A stretch of DNA of 64,000 nucleotides from Auriscalpium vulgare (Eukaryota > Basidiomycota > Agaricomycetes > Russulales > Auriscalpiaceae), in the NCBI GenBank assembly GCA_019915015.1, contig JAHBBC010000004.1, positions 1,922,001 to 1,986,000 on the forward strand. Reading direction: 5' to 3'. Under the pieces are notes generated by a model. It saw only the letters and a program-made list of their open reading frames with translations. It was not told the origin of the DNA and did no database searches. This document shows positions 62,146 to 64,000 of the stretch, piece after piece. The position numbers and the translations under genes are program-made. Each line of letters begins with the position of its first letter. The first letter of the stretch is position 1.

Positions 62146-64000
62146 ACGCAAACCTGGCACGCGTTCAGCTTGGCACGCGGTCCTTGGTCCCGAACTCCAT
62201 TGTCCTGCACGACCACACCCTCGAGGTCTGTGGCCGGAATTCCTGCTTAAAAGCTTGTCTCGAGAGCCTTCGTAGGTCTGTCTCTTCCCCCCATCTTCCT
62301 TCAATCTGCTTGCGCTCAACATGCCCTCTTTCTCCTACGTGAAGGAAGCGACTGAAAGCACTCCCGTTAAACACGGCCTCTCCGGAAGACAGCCATTCTC
62401 TACCAATCCAAACTCAGGAGACGCAGGGCACAAGTATCTCCAGGCCGACACCGACATGCAGCACATGTTCGTCGGACCAGTCCCCTTGGCTCAGTTCCTG
62501 GAAGATTTCGTGCCGTCGGCAACGGGTGTGCGCCCTGCGAACTCCATCGACATGGCCATGGAAGGCAAAGGCTACGAGAATAAGTTTGTGAGCACTCCAT
62601 CTTCATCCATCCAACAGTCCGACTGACCCATGTAAGATCGCCGCGGTTCACGCGAGTAAAATCTGCCCCAACCTTGTCTTCGTCAACACGACCTCGAAGG
62701 GAGACAAAAGCTACGAGGAGGTTCGAAAGGCTGACATCTCGGCCTTCATTCGCCCCCAGCCTGGCGAGCCTCAAGTGACCAGGGACAGAGCCGACTATCG
62801 CGATGTCGAGCTGTTCTTCGAAGTGAAGCCGGCCAAGGGAGATCCCTTCGTGGATCCGAAGGCCGTCGTTACTGGTGACGAGCGAAAAGATTTCATCTTC
62901 GAGGGCAAGTCTGGTGTGGCTGCGAGCACCAGAGGCCAGATGATTTCGTACGCGCTGGCACAGAACGCATCCCAATTCAGGACCTGCTCCTTTTCGGTCT
63001 TTCTCTGCGCGGGCGAGGCGCGCCTCATGCGATGGGAACGCGGCGGTGTCTTCGTCACCGAGATTTTCGAGTGGCGGGGCAATCCTCTCTTCGCCGAGTT
63101 CCTCTGGCGTTTCAACCACATGACTGCCACCCAGCGCGGACGCGATCCGACTGTCACCGTGCCCACGCAGGCTGAAGCTGAGGCCGCTCGCGCCGTTCTT
63201 ACTGCCTCCGGTCACTTCCCCGATGGCGTGCCGAAGGTCCTTCACAAGTTCCTCGTCCACGACGACGTGCAAGATGTCGACATGTTTTTCGTCGCTCCCA
63301 GCGCCGTGACCCATAGCCGTGTGCTCACCGGCCGCGCTACCGCTGGGTACATTGCCTACGACGTGCAGACGCATGCGTGCGTCTACCTCAAGGACTCGTG
63401 GCGTCTTGCCCTGAAGGATCTGGAGAAGGAAGGCGCCATCTATCGTCTGCTCCACGAGAAGGGCGTCCCGCACATCGCGCCGCTGGTGTGCGCCGGCGAC
63501 GTACTAAACGGCGACGGAAGCCCGCAGCGTACGAGGACCCACGAGTACAGGACCGCTTCGTGGGCTTGCTACACCAAGACTCTGATGCCGCATGTGCATT
63601 ATCGGCTCGTTCTAGGCATCGTCGGGACCGCGCTGAAATCGTTCAGTTGCACGCGCGATCTGTGCGTTGCGATACGAGATGCTGCCGAAGGTGCGAGTGC
63701 CTTAGACGCTAATCTGAATGCTGTCTGACCTCTGACCACCACAGCGCATGCACGAGCTTACGAACTCGCGGAAGTTTTGCACCGGGATATCAGCGCCGGG
63801 AACATCCTCTTCTACAAGACCGAGGACGGTGTCATTAGAGGACTTTTAATCGACTGGGATCTGTGCAAGATCATCCGGAAGCTGGAGAAGGAGAGTCGGC
63901 GGCAAGACTGGCGCACGGTGAGTGATCATCTTATTTTCTCGCGCCGAGTCTCATGCCACTCCAGGGTACATGGCAGTTCATGTCTGGACTGCGATTGGCC
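62146..64000 (+). repeat. Right arm of a FunK1 inverted duplication (runs off the window)
   Basis: Reverse complement of 47148-49013 with few differences, for example a one-base change in the first intron and NGDGS in place of SDG in the kinase. The loop between the arms is about 13.1 kb. Confidence 0.9.
62321..64000 (+). CDS. FunK1-type fungal protein kinase, right copy (partial)
   Basis: The ATG at 62321 opens MPSFSYVKEATESTPVKHGL. The exon order is the same as in the left copy: ELFFEVKPAKGDPFVDPKAV, KDLEKEGAIYRLLHEKGVPH, CVAIRDAAE, then after an intron AYELAEVLHRDISAGNILFY and LIDWDLCKIIRKLEKESRRQ. The window ends just after MSGLRLAN-type sequence begins. It appears intact as far as visible. 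The kinase class is known only as a fungal expansion with no assigned pathway. Confidence 0.85.

Noticed and set aside
62400..63473. Minus-strand open frame of 357 codons
   Set aside because: It is the exact antisense of the FunK1 kinase gene, and the same shadow appears opposite the left copy (47780-48580).
1..64000. CRISPR arrays, rRNA or tRNA genes
   Set aside because: No spaced repeat array, rRNA-like sequence or clear tRNA B-box with matching arms was found, and the DNA is eukaryotic.

Overview
The window is genomic DNA from a filamentous basidiomycete, almost certainly a mushroom-forming Agaricomycete. The signs are many short introns (about 45-75 bp), FunK1-type protein kinases, a fungal CreC-type WD40 protein, an Agaricomycete-style Ty3/gypsy element, a Helitron, and a TET/JBP-like dioxygenase of the kind expanded in mushrooms. 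No bacterial features, rRNA, tRNA or CRISPR array were seen.

Region 1 (1-38.9 kb) is a gene-dense accessory island. At the left edge a Ty3/gypsy element runs off the window on the minus strand (gag, PBS and a 570-bp LTR). Next come a 44-bp AT-rich tandem repeat and a TET/JBP-like gene. After these lies an array of small, intron-rich, mostly unnamed genes, many tandemly duplicated. They include family P (5.4-8.3 kb), families Q and R (14.6-19.2 kb), a gene built from repeated exon-intron modules (10.6-12.8 kb), and minus-strand genes with Zn2Cys6-like cysteine clusters and coiled coils (Z1, Z2, Z4; Z3 shares the N-terminal part with Z2). The last gene of the island (K, from 21.8 kb) is split in an exon by a complete, young 14.4-kb Ty3/gypsy element (23,595-38,026). 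That element has near-identical 848/849-bp LTRs and a 4-bp GCGG duplication. Besides intact gag-protease and pol frames it carries about 5.8 kb of extra DNA between pol and the 3' LTR. This extra DNA holds three spliced genes in antisense. The end of pol, the gene B/C junction and the 3' LTR edge each carry a copy of a hairpin plus polypurine-tract module.

Region 2 (39.0-46.4 kb) is a decayed autonomous Helitron. Its Rep domain (HUH and two-tyrosine motifs), PIF1-type helicase and a C-terminal cysteine-peptidase-like domain are spread over several frames.

Region 3 (46.5-64.0 kb) is a core-gene neighbourhood bracketed by a large inverted duplication of a FunK1 kinase gene (46.5-49.0 kb minus; 62.1 kb to the right edge plus). 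Between the arms lie a possible APC/C Apc15-like gene, an HMG-box regulator, glutamate decarboxylase, CreC, the mitochondrial branched-chain 2-oxoacid dehydrogenase E1-beta subunit, and a third, internally deleted FunK1 copy. Several core genes need one-base corrections to read through, so either assembly indels or real decay must be considered.

The most unusual system is the LTR element with duplicated antisense cargo genes, each close to a copy of a covarying hairpin-PPT module, inserted into an island of related-looking DNA-binding and DNA-modifying genes.
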